This document shows positions 42,217-50,889 of a DNA stretch of 64,000 nucleotides, piece after piece. The notes beneath the pieces are model-generated. The model was not told where the DNA came from. It did no database searches and saw nothing but the letters and a program-made list of their open reading frames with translations. A program made the translations under genes and the position numbers. The stretch's first letter is position 1. Every line of letters starts with the position of its first letter. The stretch is from NCBI GenBank assembly GCA_035651755.1, contig DASRFA010000040.1:186001-250000 (forward strand), written 5' to 3'. This DNA comes from DASRFA01 sp035651755 (GTDB lineage Bacteria; Desulfobacterota; Binatia; UBA12015).

Positions 42217-42371
42217 GCGGGGCGCACGCAATCCCGTCGACACCCGCACGGCTACGCGCGGATGTCGCGATTTTCCAGTAGCCCCAACCGCAAGATCCCC
42301 GAAAACGCGGCGGTCAGGAACAAGGGAATCTACGTCCTTCGAGTGCGCCGGCTGTCGCGGGTCATTGGGGC

Positions 42372-42566
42372 GTGGAACAGCGCTGGATCTATCGCTGCGC
42401 TGGGTGCGGGGTGACGGTCAGCGCAGAACGGCCCGGGCTCGTCGAAGGACTCGGGTGGCGCATCCTCGTGAGTCCACGGACCCATCGGTCCGATCCGGGA
42501 CAGGCGGTTTGCCCGCCGTGCCAGCGAAAGCTGCGCACGAGCTTCCCGTCAAGTCGTCAGGCGTAG
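42372..42566 (+). CDS. Possible small zinc-ribbon protein
   Basis: 64 aa from GTG 42372. Two Cys pairs, RCAGCGVTV and AVCPPCQRKL, separated by about 36 residues, could bind zinc. No ribosome-binding site is clear and the C-terminus is Ser/Arg-rich. Could be a real single-domain protein or a chance frame. Confidence 0.4.
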   Translation: MEQRWIYRCAGCGVTVSAERPGLVEGLGWRILVSPRTHRSDPGQAVCPPCQRKLRTSFPSSRQA

Positions 42567-42867
42567 TCGCCGGGACCCGCAGGAGACGGACGCCGGCGTC
42601 ACGGTCTGGGCCGACGACGCATGGCCCGAGCTTCGCCATCGGCCGTTTGGAAGACTTGCGCACATCGCGGCGAAGTTGCGCCGTGACAAGACCATGTAGA
42701 ACGGACGTGAAAGAACGGGCCGACGCTCGAGCCGCGACCGATGACGTCGAGTCGCGCCTCAACGCTGCCATCGAGCCATGCGCTCGCGCTGTGCCGGTCC
42801 GCCGATTGCGATTCGCGGGCGCGGGGCCAAACCGCGCGCGCATAGCGCGCCGAAAGGAAGCAGTTCC
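42567..42867. other. Intergenic region, nothing recognised
   Basis: 301 bases upstream of the secreted repeat protein gene. Overlapping short frames on both strands lack ribosome-binding sites and domain motifs. The promoter of the downstream gene should lie here. Confidence 0.4.
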
Positions 42868-43644
42868 ATGGAAGTCGTTCGAGGCTCACGCACGAGTCAT
42901 CGGCTGAGGCGAGTATGGATCGCGGCGCTCGTCGCGATGGCGGTGCCGCTGCTCGCGGCGCGAAGCGCCCGTGCCCAGCCGCTCGGGCTCAACAACATCA
43001 TCCAAAGCATCGACGTGGTCGATGGCGGCTTGGTGGCGACGACGGTGCAGGGCCAAGCGGTGCCGTTGCAGCTCGGCGCGAGCCCCAGGCAGGCCGGAAC
43101 CGGCGGCTGCCCGATCCTGAACCTTCACCTCGGACCGATCGATCTGAATGTTCTCGGTCTCGACGTCGCGACCAGTCCCATCTGTCTCGACGTGACCGGG
43201 GTGCGCGGCCCGGGAAATCTCCTCGGCAACCTACTGTGCAGCGTTGGCGGCCTTCTCGATCGTGGGGTGCCGCTCAGCCAGGTGCTCGCAAATCTGTCCG
43301 CGGCTGATCTCGCGCGCTTGACGGCGGGTCTGCGCGACATCTTGAACGGCGCGTTGAACCAGCTGAACTCCGCGACGGTCCAATCGGTCCAGGCCGTGAA
43401 CGGGTGCAGCGTGCTGAATCTCGTGCTGGGGCCGCTCGACCTCAACCTCCTCGGATTGCGCGTAGAGCTCGACAACTGCTCGAACGGGCCAGTGACCGTT
43501 GCGGTCACCGCCGTTCCGGGGGCGGGCAACCTCCTCGGAAACCTGCTCTGTAACCTCTTGGGGAGCGTGAGCCCCGGGACGACCTTGCAGCAACTGCTGC
43601 AACAGCTCGCTGCCGCACTCTTGAACGTCTTGAACGGGCTCTGA
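42868..43644 (+). CDS. Secreted protein with two LGPxDLNxLGL repeats
   Basis: 258 aa; ATG 42868 has AAAGGAAG upstream. Signal peptide: RRVWIAALVAMAVPLLAARS, then ARAQ. The body holds two copies of a unit: CPILNLHLGPIDLNVLGLDV ... GVRGPGNLLGNLLCSVGGLL, and CSVLNLVLGPLDLNLLGLRV ... AVPGAGNLLGNLLCNLLGSV, each with two cysteines, joined by an Asn/Leu-rich linker. This repeat occurs in exported proteins of Planctomycetes and Actinobacteria as far as I recall, with no known function. Monocistronic, ending at a strong hairpin. Confidence 0.75.
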   Translation: MEVVRGSRTSHRLRRVWIAALVAMAVPLLAARSARAQPLGLNNIIQSIDVVDGGLVATTVQGQAVPLQLGASPRQAGTGGCPILNLHLGPIDLNVLGLDVATSPICLDVTGVRGPGNLLGNLLCSVGGLLDRGVPLSQVLANLSAADLARLTAGLRDILNGALNQLNSATVQSVQAVNGCSVLNLVLGPLDLNLLGLRVELDNCSNGPVTVAVTAVPGAGNLLGNLLCNLLGSVSPGTTLQQLLQQLAAALLNVLNGL

Positions 43645-43666
43645 CGGCGCCCGACTCCTGAGTTGC

Positions 43667-43709
43667 GCGGAGGCCGGGCCGGTTCCAACGAAATCGGCCC
43701 GGCCTCCGC
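43667..43709 (+). terminator. Strong stem-loop terminator
   Basis: Perfect 15-bp stem GCGGAGGCCGGGCCG / CGGCCCGGCCTCCGC with a 13-base loop, 22 bases after the stop of the secreted repeat protein gene. Confidence 0.75.
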
Positions 43710-43797
43710 CGTCGAGCGGTGCGGACCGGTGCGCCTGAAGCGCCGCAGGTCGAGCCAATCGCGCCGCTCGAGCCGGCATAGTAGCTTTGTCGGCGAC

Positions 43798-44496
43798 ATG
43801 CCCATCCGGATCGTGTTGGCCGACGACCACGCGCTGGTGCGCGCCGGCCTCCGTGCGATCGTCGAAAAGCTGCCGGACGTCCAGGTCGTGGGTGAGGCGT
43901 CGGATGGTCGCGAGGCGCTGCGGATCATCGCCGAGCTGACCCCCGACGTCGTCCTGATGGACGTCACCATGCCCGGTTTCAACGGCCTCGAAGCGACGTC
44001 GCGGGTCGGCGCGGCGTCGCCTCGCACGCGGGTGATCGTCGTTTCCGTGCACGCCGACGCGGCGACTGTCCTCGCCGCGATCGACGCCGGCGCCGCCGGC
44101 TATCTCCTCAAGGATTCGACCGTTTCCGAGCTCGAGATGGCGATCGGGTCGGCCCTGAAGGGCGGCACGTTCCTCTCCCCGCGCGTGTCGCAGCACGTGA
44201 TCGAGGAGTACCGCCGGCGCGCGCTGCAGCCGGCGCCACCGGGTGCCCCGCCTGCGGAGCGCTCGACGACGGCCGAGCGGGGACAGCTCGCGCGTCTCAC
44301 GCCGCGCCAGCGCGAGATCCTGCAGCTTCTCGCCGAAGGCTCTTCCTCGCGCGCGATGGCCCGCACCCTCAACGTGAGCGTGAAGACGATCGAAACGCAT
44401 CGCGCCCAGCTCATGGAGCGCCTGGGCATCCACGACGTGCCGGGCCTGGTGCGGTTCGCGATTCGAGCCGGCCTGCTGCGCGAAGAAGCCTCCTGA
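43798..44496 (+). CDS. NarL/FixJ-type response regulator
   Basis: 232 aa. Receiver domain: VLADDHALVRAGLRAIVEKL (acidic pair), phospho-acceptor Asp in PDVVLMDVTMPGFNGLEATS, Lys in GYLLKDSTVSELEMAI. The LuxR-type HTH follows a Pro-rich linker: LTPRQREILQLLAEGSSSRA, ARTLNVSVKTIETHRAQLME. It binds DNA after phosphorylation by a histidine kinase. The HisKA_3-type kinase at 47213-49462 is the natural candidate partner but is not in the same operon. Confidence 0.9.
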   Translation: MPIRIVLADDHALVRAGLRAIVEKLPDVQVVGEASDGREALRIIAELTPDVVLMDVTMPGFNGLEATSRVGAASPRTRVIVVSVHADAATVLAAIDAGAAGYLLKDSTVSELEMAIGSALKGGTFLSPRVSQHVIEEYRRRALQPAPPGAPPAERSTTAERGQLARLTPRQREILQLLAEGSSSRAMARTLNVSVKTIETHRAQLMERLGIHDVPGLVRFAIRAGLLREEAS

Positions 44497-44568
44497 CGGC
44501 GGGGGCGTCGCAGCCAGGAATGGGGTCGCGCCGTAGCGGCCCGCGGTGTAGAGTGTGCATTCGCCGGA

Positions 44569-45693
44569 ATGGCCGAGACTCGAGACATGCTCAAAATCTC
44601 CGCACCGCCAGGACGAGGTCTCGTCACCGCCGCCCCGGCAGGTCGGTCGGCGACTTCCCGTCGCCGCGGGCGCCGGCCCGGCGCAATCTCGGCGGTCACC
44701 CTCGCGCTGGTCGCGTGGTGCGCGCCGGCGCACGCGTTCAAGTGGCACGAGTGCCCGGCGCCGCCGGTGCCGCTCAATCCGTCCACGATCGGCGCGACCC
44801 AGAGCCCGTTCATCCACCCCGGACACGAGCTGAGAATCGTGTTGAACGCCGCCGAAGTGGCGAGGACAGGCGGCTTCAGCCTCGATCCGGACGGCAACAC
44901 GATCGACGTCACCGTCCGCTCGCTCTTCGGCGCGGCCGTCATGCTTCCGTCCCGCACCGCCACGGCGGTCAGCGACGATGTGCTGGGCTTCGCCTTTCCC
45001 GACGCCGACGCCGAGATCGGGCGCGACGTCGCCGGGCCGGTCGAGGTCCGGGTACGCGCGGGCGACCACCTGATCGCGTGGATCGAATCCAAGGACCTGA
45101 TCGCTCTACCGCCGGCGAACGACGTCACGTCGCTGCTGCTCGGGGAAGACCCCGTGCAATCCGTCAAGGCCGCGCTTTCGGTGCGCGGCGACCTGTGGAT
45201 CCCGATCCGTTTCCTGGGCGATCCCGGCATGAGCATGCCCGGCTGCGAGGGCAATTTCGTTTTGAAATCACCCGTCCTCGTCGCCGGAGCCGAGACCGTC
45301 GGTGCCATCACGCGCGGCCGCGATCCGATGTCGCGGGTGCGCCGGCTGGACGGCTACATCGGGGACATGGTGATCAACGGGACCGACTTCTACGGGCTCT
45401 ACTTCCCGGAGAAGATCCGCCCCCTCCACCTCGCGGGGACGCTCGGCGCCTGCGTTTGCCGCATGAACGACGCGAGCGACCTCGTCCTTCGCATGCGGGG
45501 CAGCCGAGCGTGGGCGCGAAGCCCGCACTCGCCGCTGCGCGCGGCGATCGCCGACGCCGCGCCGGTCGTCCTGCGCCTGCGCGGGGCTTCGCCGGTGCCC
45601 GGACGGTGGACCGCGACCGGTGATCCGCTCGACACGTTCGGCAACGCCTGCGAGACGCTGCCGCCTAACGCCTCCCAGCACCGGCAAAGCTGA
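44569..45693 (+). CDS. Exported protein of unknown function
   Basis: 374 aa from ATG 44569; ATG 44587 (MLKISAPP) is an alternative. A basic stretch and hydrophobic segment (ISAVTLALVAWCAPAHAF) form a signal peptide. The mature part begins KWHECPAPPVPLNPSTIGAT and is predicted beta-rich (HPGHELRIVLNAAEVARTGG, VRVRAGDHLIAWIESKDL, WIPIRFLGDPGMSMPGCEGN). No family was recognised. Its 3' end overlaps the convergent lnt gene by 29 bases. Confidence 0.7.
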   Translation: MAETRDMLKISAPPGRGLVTAAPAGRSATSRRRGRRPGAISAVTLALVAWCAPAHAFKWHECPAPPVPLNPSTIGATQSPFIHPGHELRIVLNAAEVARTGGFSLDPDGNTIDVTVRSLFGAAVMLPSRTATAVSDDVLGFAFPDADAEIGRDVAGPVEVRVRAGDHLIAWIESKDLIALPPANDVTSLLLGEDPVQSVKAALSVRGDLWIPIRFLGDPGMSMPGCEGNFVLKSPVLVAGAETVGAITRGRDPMSRVRRLDGYIGDMVINGTDFYGLYFPEKIRPLHLAGTLGACVCRMNDASDLVLRMRGSRAWARSPHSPLRAAIADAAPVVLRLRGASPVPGRWTATGDPLDTFGNACETLPPNASQHRQS

Positions 45694-47179
45694 CGGCGGC
45701 CGCGATTGCGATGGCGGCCCACGCCATCCCTTGCCATGCGACCGCCGGCGCCGGCTCTGCGGAGGTGGGAGTGAGCTCCGTGATGCCGTCGTGGGCGCGT
45801 GCCGCGATCCGGCCGAAGCGATCGATCGCGACGCTTTCACCGCGGTTCGCCGCTCGCAGGACCGGCAACCCGGTCTCGAGCGCGCGCAGCCGCGCCTGAG
45901 CGACCTCGCGCGCGACCGCGACCGGCGGGAGCTGTGCGTCGTTCGTCGCGACCACGAGCGCCGCGGCGCCGCCGGCGGCGAGCTCTCGCGCGAGCTCGGG
46001 CCGCTCGGCCTCGAAGCAGACCAGCACGCCGACCCGACAGCTCCGCGCCTCCACGAGCCCCGCCCGCTCGCCCGCGGTGACGTCGTCGACCGCGAGCCAG
46101 CTCGGCCGCGCGAGCCACGGGATCGGCCAAGACTCCGCGAACGGGACGGGGCGGCGCTTGTCGTACGCCGCGAGCGGCGCGTCGCCGGAAACCAGGACCA
46201 TCGCGTTGAAGCGCTGCTGCACCCAGTCGGCCGACCAGCCGAAGCGCGGCGCTCCGACGAGGAGCGCCGCGCCCCAGGCGCGTGACCAGGCCTGGAGACG
46301 TCCGCGCAGCTCGCCGTCGAGACGCGGGTCGCGGACGAGCGCCGACTCCGGCCAGACGATCAGCGACGGCGCGCGCGCCCTGGCGCGCTCGCTGGCGTCG
46401 GCGTAGCGCGCGGCCGTGGAATCGAGGTCGGCGGCCGCCGGCTCGATCGACGCATCGACCGCCGCGATCCGGCACTCGCCGCCGACCGGGGCTCCGACGG
46501 ACGCGGGCGGCCCGCCTCGGTCGCCCGCAGAGCCGAGGCGCCATGCTCCGGCGACGACCGTGACGAGCGCGACTGCCGCCGCAGCCGCGAGACCGGCCGC
46601 GCGTGCAGGCCCGCGGGCAACGAGCGCGCGGCCGACCGCGAAGCCCGAAAGCGCGACCAGGTACGACACGAGCGCGGCCCCGCCGAGGCTCGCGGCCTGT
46701 GCGGCCGCCGGCGTGTCGGTTTGCGTGGCCGCGAGGGACACCCACGGATAAGATGGCGGCGCGATGACCAGCAGGCCCTCCCAGGCGCTCCAGATGGCGG
46801 CCGCACCGACGACCGCGAGCGCACCCGGGAGGGCCGCCGCTCGCCAGAGCGCGACCCCGAGAACGGGGCCGGCCCAGGCGGCGCATCCGGCGGCGAGCGC
46901 CGACGCGGCGACCGTCGCCCTCGCGTTCGACAATCCAAAATACGACCGCCCGACCGCGGTGAGCCACGGCGATTCGCCGACGAGCGCGACCGCGAGCGCG
47001 AACGCGGAGCCCGCGACGAGGCCTTCGAGCCAGCGCCGGCCGCGACCGCAGCGCGCTGCGCTCGCGGCGCTCGCCGCGCCGAGCGGCGCACAGGCGAGCC
47101 AGGCGAACGCGCCGTGAACTCGCTCCGCCGCGAGCACGAGGACCGCCGCCAGAATTCCGGCGAGGAGCGCGCGCCTCAC
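45665..47179 (-). CDS. lnt: Apolipoprotein N-acyltransferase
   Basis: 504 aa from GTG 47179. An N-terminal region of about six membrane helices precedes the periplasmic nitrilase-like domain. The catalytic triad is visible: Glu in SLIVWPESALVRDP, Lys in AAYDKRRPVPFAESWP, Cys in VGVLVCFEAERPELAREL. GFGMPxG-like and NDAQLP (VVATNDAQLPPVAVAREVAQ) segments agree. It adds the third acyl chain to lipoproteins in the inner membrane, consistent with a diderm. Several lipobox proteins in this window would be substrates. Confidence 0.92.
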   Translation of the reverse strand: MRRALLAGILAAVLVLAAERVHGAFAWLACAPLGAASAASAARCGRGRRWLEGLVAGSAFALAVALVGESPWLTAVGRSYFGLSNARATVAASALAAGCAAWAGPVLGVALWRAAALPGALAVVGAAAIWSAWEGLLVIAPPSYPWVSLAATQTDTPAAAQAASLGGAALVSYLVALSGFAVGRALVARGPARAAGLAAAAAVALVTVVAGAWRLGSAGDRGGPPASVGAPVGGECRIAAVDASIEPAAADLDSTAARYADASERARARAPSLIVWPESALVRDPRLDGELRGRLQAWSRAWGAALLVGAPRFGWSADWVQQRFNAMVLVSGDAPLAAYDKRRPVPFAESWPIPWLARPSWLAVDDVTAGERAGLVEARSCRVGVLVCFEAERPELARELAAGGAAALVVATNDAQLPPVAVAREVAQARLRALETGLPVLRAANRGESVAIDRFGRIAARAHDGITELTPTSAEPAPAVAWQGMAWAAIAIAAAVSFAGAGRR

Positions 47180-47212
47180 GGCCGCCCGCGCCCGCGCACG
47201 AGCGCCGCGCGC

Positions 47213-49462
47213 TTGCTCGTCGCACCGGCTCTGCTGGCGGCCGCGGTCGCGATCGCGACGGCGGTCTGCGTCGCCGGCGGCGCGCGCCGGATCGGCGAGC
47301 CGTTCCCGGGCTTCCTGGTCGCGCGCAATCGCACGGTGCTGTCGGTGGCGCGCGCCGACTGGCCGCTCGAGCTCGCGCCGCGCGCGCTCTTCGCGCAGGT
47401 CGTCGCGGCCGGCGGTCGTCCGGTCGATCGGGCGGAGGAGATCGAGCGCGACATCGCGGGCCTCGCGGAGCGTACACCGGTCACCTATCGCCTCCGCAAG
47501 GGAAGCGACGTCTTCGACGCCGCCGTGCCCGTGCAGCGGTTCTCGGTCGCGGACTTCCTCGCGTTCTACGGCACCTACGCGTCGATCGGCCTCTTTTTCG
47601 CGATCGCCGGCCTGATCGCGCTGGGACAGGCGGTCCGCGCGCGCGACGTCCGGCCGTCGGTGCTGGCCTTCTTTCTCGTCTGCCAGTTCGCCGCGCTCAC
47701 GCTCGGCACGGCGGGCGGCGTCTACGGCCCGTACGGGCTCACGCCGGTCTACTTCACCGCGCAGTGCCTCGTGTTCGCGTCCATGCTGCACCTCGCGGCC
47801 AGCTTCCCGCACCCGCTCGGCGCGCGCTCGCGCTGGCGGCCGGTCGCGCTGGCGGCCGTGTACGGGGCGGCGATCGGGCTCGCCGTCCTGCTCGAGACGA
47901 CGAGCGACCACCCCTCGCTCTTCCTGCCGCTCGTCTACGTGCTCTACCTGCTGCTCGCGAACGCGATCTTCGTCTACGCGGCGCGCCTCGCGATCGAGCT
48001 TTCGCTTCCGACGAGCGACGACATGCGGGCGAGCCTGCGGCGCGCGCTGGCGGGAGTGGTGCTGGTCGTCGTCCTGCCGGTGATGATCTTTCTCGTCTAC
48101 CCGGCGCTCGAGCGCACGGTGTCCCCCGTCGTGCTGGTCGGCCCGTTCGCGTTGTTTCCGTTGTTGACGGCCGCGGCGCTCGCCGTGCAGCGGCGCGACC
48201 GCGGCCTCCGCCCGGCGACGTCGGTCCGCCTCCGCCTGTCGCTCCTCTTCCTCGCCGCGGTCGAGACGTCCTTCCTGATCGCGGTCGCCGTGTTCTGGCA
48301 GAACAACAGCTGGGCGCAGCTCCTCGCGGAGCGAACGCTGAACCAGCGGCAGCAGGCGCTCGTCGAGCGCCTGACCGCGAGCCCCGCTCCGCCGACCGGC
48401 GCCGATCTCGCGGCGCTCGACGGGCTCGTCCAGACGGTGGAGGAGGGCGATCTCGCCCGGCAGTCCGCCTCGGCGGCGAGCGCGGGTGACGGCGCCGGCC
48501 TGCGCGGGAGCCTCGCTCGGCTCGCCGACATCTACGCCGGGATCGGAGCCCGCCTCGAGCAACGGCAGCGCTGGGTCGGGAGCCTCGACACGACGGTGCT
48601 CGCCACGCTGCTCGCGATCGCGGTCCTGCAGGCGGTGCTCTCGATGCTCGCCGTGCGGCGCTGGCTCATCGGTCCGATCGACAGCATCGCGGCCGCGACC
48701 GGCGTCATCGCGACCGGCGACCTCGCGCACCGGATCGAGCTCGACGCGAGCGAGGAGTTCACCGCGCTCGCGGCGTCGGTGAACGCGATGGCGGCTTCGC
48801 TCCAGTCGATCAACCGGCGCGTCGAGGCGGCGCGGGCGGCGCGGCAGCGCGCGGCGGGCGCCGCGCGCGACGCCGAGCGCCGGCGCCTCGCCCGCGAGCT
48901 GCACGACGGTATCCTGCAGGACCTGAGCGCCGTCCGGCTCCGCCTCGAGGCGGCCGCCGACGACGGCGCGCGCCGGCGCCTCGTCGGCGACTCGGTGGAG
49001 GGCATCGCGGAGGTCATCGCGGCGATCCGGCGCGTCGTCGATGACCTCCGCCCGTCGGGCCTCGGCGAGCTCACGCTCGAGCAGGCGATCGCCGGGCACG
49101 CGCGCCTGCTCGCGTTCGCGCACAACGTCCAGCTCTCGCTCGACCTGTCGGGCGCGGCGTCGGTCCCCGACTGGGCGATGCGCGACGTGTACCGCATCGC
49201 GCAGGAGGCGAGCGCGAACGCGATCCGCCACGCGTCGCCGGCGCATCTCGCGATCCGGCTCGTGCAGTCGGAAGGCGAAACGACGCTCGAGGTCGCGGAC
49301 GACGGCGCCGGCTTCGACCCGGACGCGGTGGCCGCGGGCAGCGGCCTGCACGGCATGCGCGAGCGAGCCGCTGCGCTCGGAGGCGACCTCGAGATCCGGA
49401 GCGCGGCCGGTCGCGGCGCGACCATCCGGCTTGCGCTCCGCGTCCCGGCGGCCTCCGCCTGA
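47213..49462 (+). CDS. Multi-pass sensor histidine kinase (NarX/HisKA_3 type)
   Basis: 749 aa from TTG 47213; GTG 47114 would add 33 residues but overlap lnt. The N-terminal half has a periplasmic PDZ-like segment (FAQVVAAGGRPVDRAEEIER) between the first helix and a block of about seven membrane helices. A second helix pair, HAMP (RRWLIGPIDSIAAATGVIAT), then HisKA_3 phospho-His in ERRRLARELHDGILQDLSAV and HATPase (QEASANAIRHA, VADDGAGFDP, GLHGMRERAAALGG). Signal sensed unknown. Divergent from lnt, convergent with the CoA-transferase gene. Confidence 0.88.
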   Translation: MLVAPALLAAAVAIATAVCVAGGARRIGEPFPGFLVARNRTVLSVARADWPLELAPRALFAQVVAAGGRPVDRAEEIERDIAGLAERTPVTYRLRKGSDVFDAAVPVQRFSVADFLAFYGTYASIGLFFAIAGLIALGQAVRARDVRPSVLAFFLVCQFAALTLGTAGGVYGPYGLTPVYFTAQCLVFASMLHLAASFPHPLGARSRWRPVALAAVYGAAIGLAVLLETTSDHPSLFLPLVYVLYLLLANAIFVYAARLAIELSLPTSDDMRASLRRALAGVVLVVVLPVMIFLVYPALERTVSPVVLVGPFALFPLLTAAALAVQRRDRGLRPATSVRLRLSLLFLAAVETSFLIAVAVFWQNNSWAQLLAERTLNQRQQALVERLTASPAPPTGADLAALDGLVQTVEEGDLARQSASAASAGDGAGLRGSLARLADIYAGIGARLEQRQRWVGSLDTTVLATLLAIAVLQAVLSMLAVRRWLIGPIDSIAAATGVIATGDLAHRIELDASEEFTALAASVNAMAASLQSINRRVEAARAARQRAAGAARDAERRRLARELHDGILQDLSAVRLRLEAAADDGARRRLVGDSVEGIAEVIAAIRRVVDDLRPSGLGELTLEQAIAGHARLLAFAHNVQLSLDLSGAASVPDWAMRDVYRIAQEASANAIRHASPAHLAIRLVQSEGETTLEVADDGAGFDPDAVAAGSGLHGMRERAAALGGDLEIRSAAGRGATIRLALRVPAASA

Positions 49463-49492
49463 TTGCGCCGCGCCGGCTCCCGCGCCGCTAGC

Positions 49493-50815
49493 TCACACGA
49501 AGCCCTTCGGGATCAGGTCGCACTCGCGCGCCTCGCGCTCGAGCTCCTCGCGGAACTCGGGGTGCGCGATCGAGATGAGCGCGCGCGCCCGCTCCGCGAC
49601 CGATTTCCCCTTCAGGTTCACGATGCCGTACTCGGTCACGACGTACATGACGTCGGTGCGGGGGGTCGTCACGATGTTTCCCGGCGTCAAGGACGACACG
49701 ATGCGGCTCTTCCGGCGGCCGTCCTTCTCGTGCGTCGACGAGAGGCACATGAACGACTTCCCGCCGCGCGACGCGTACGCTCCGCGCACGAACTGGAGCT
49801 GGCCGCCGGTGCCGGTCAGGTGCCGATGGCCCGCCGACTCGGACGCGGCCTGGCCCTGGAGGTCGATCTCGGTCGTGTTGTTGATCGAGACCACGCGGTC
49901 GTTCTGCATGATGTGGTGCGGCAGGTTCGTGTAGTCGACGGGCCGGCACGCCATCAGCGGGTTCTGGTGGATGAAGTCGTACTGCCGCTTCGAGCCGGCG
50001 GCGAACGTGTAGACGATCTGGCCGCGGTCGATCCTCTTGCGCGCGCCGGTCACGAGACCGGCGTCCACGAGGTCGATCATGCCGTCGACGAGCATCTCGG
50101 TATGGATCCCCAGGTCGCGGACGCCGGCTTCGGCGAGCAGGGTGCAAACCGCGTTCGGCATGCCGCCGACGCCGATCTGGAGGCAGGCGCCGTCCTCGAT
50201 CTCGGCGGCGATGAGGCGCGCGACCGCGTGATCGACGTCGGTCGCGGCCGGGTTGTGGAGCTCGGGGATCGCGTCGGCGCCGCCGTCGATCACGTAGTCG
50301 ACCTCGCTCGCGTGGATGCAGTGCTCCGAGCCGTGGACGTACGGCATCGCCTCGCAGGTCTCGACGATCATGACGCGCGCGCGCTCGGTCGCGGCCTTCT
50401 CGTAGGTGACGGCACCGCCGAAGTTGAAGAATCCCTGCGCGTCCACTGGCGCGGTCTTGAGGACGGCGACGTCGATCGGGTCGACGAAGCGGCGATAGAG
50501 GTCGGGCGCCTCGCCGAAGTTCATCGGGATGTAGTTGCAGCGTCCGGCGTCGTGCTGGCGGCGGTCGTAGCCGGTGAAGTGCCAGCTGAACCAGAGGAAG
50601 CTGTCGCCCTCGGGATCGGCTTCGACGACGGCGCGCGGCCGCATCGTGAGGCAGCCGCGGATCCTGACGCCGCGGAGCTCGCGGGCGCGGGCCGCGAGCG
50701 CGCGGTCGAACGCGTCGGGTTGACCCATGCCGAAGCCCCACTCGACCCAGTCGCCCGAGCGGACGAGCGCGGCGGCGTCCTCGGCGGAGATCTTCTTCGC
50801 ACTCTTGGTTCCCAC
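49493..50815 (-). CDS. Acetyl-CoA hydrolase/CoA-transferase family (Cat1/4HB-CoA transferase-like)
   Basis: 440 aa from GTG 50815. Family blocks: IPMNFGEAPDLYRRFVDPID, LQIGVGGMPNAVCTLLAEAG, GIHTEMLVDGMIDLVDAGLV (catalytic Glu in the HTEM segment), YTFAAGSKRQYDFIHQN, TTPRTDVMYVVTEYGIVNLK and GKSVAERARALISIAHPEFR. These enzymes transfer CoA between acetyl-CoA and another short or hydroxy acid. It lies downstream of the second thiolase-like/DUF35 pair, suggesting a shared acyl-CoA pathway. Confidence 0.85.
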   Translation of the reverse strand: MGTKSAKKISAEDAAALVRSGDWVEWGFGMGQPDAFDRALAARARELRGVRIRGCLTMRPRAVVEADPEGDSFLWFSWHFTGYDRRQHDAGRCNYIPMNFGEAPDLYRRFVDPIDVAVLKTAPVDAQGFFNFGGAVTYEKAATERARVMIVETCEAMPYVHGSEHCIHASEVDYVIDGGADAIPELHNPAATDVDHAVARLIAAEIEDGACLQIGVGGMPNAVCTLLAEAGVRDLGIHTEMLVDGMIDLVDAGLVTGARKRIDRGQIVYTFAAGSKRQYDFIHQNPLMACRPVDYTNLPHHIMQNDRVVSINNTTEIDLQGQAASESAGHRHLTGTGGQLQFVRGAYASRGGKSFMCLSSTHEKDGRRKSRIVSSLTPGNIVTTPRTDVMYVVTEYGIVNLKGKSVAERARALISIAHPEFREELEREARECDLIPKGFV

Positions 50816-50889
50816 GACGGCCGGACTAGTTCGACGGCGCAGGAAAGTCCACGTCGCTCGGACGCGCCGCGCCCAGCCCGATCCTGCGT

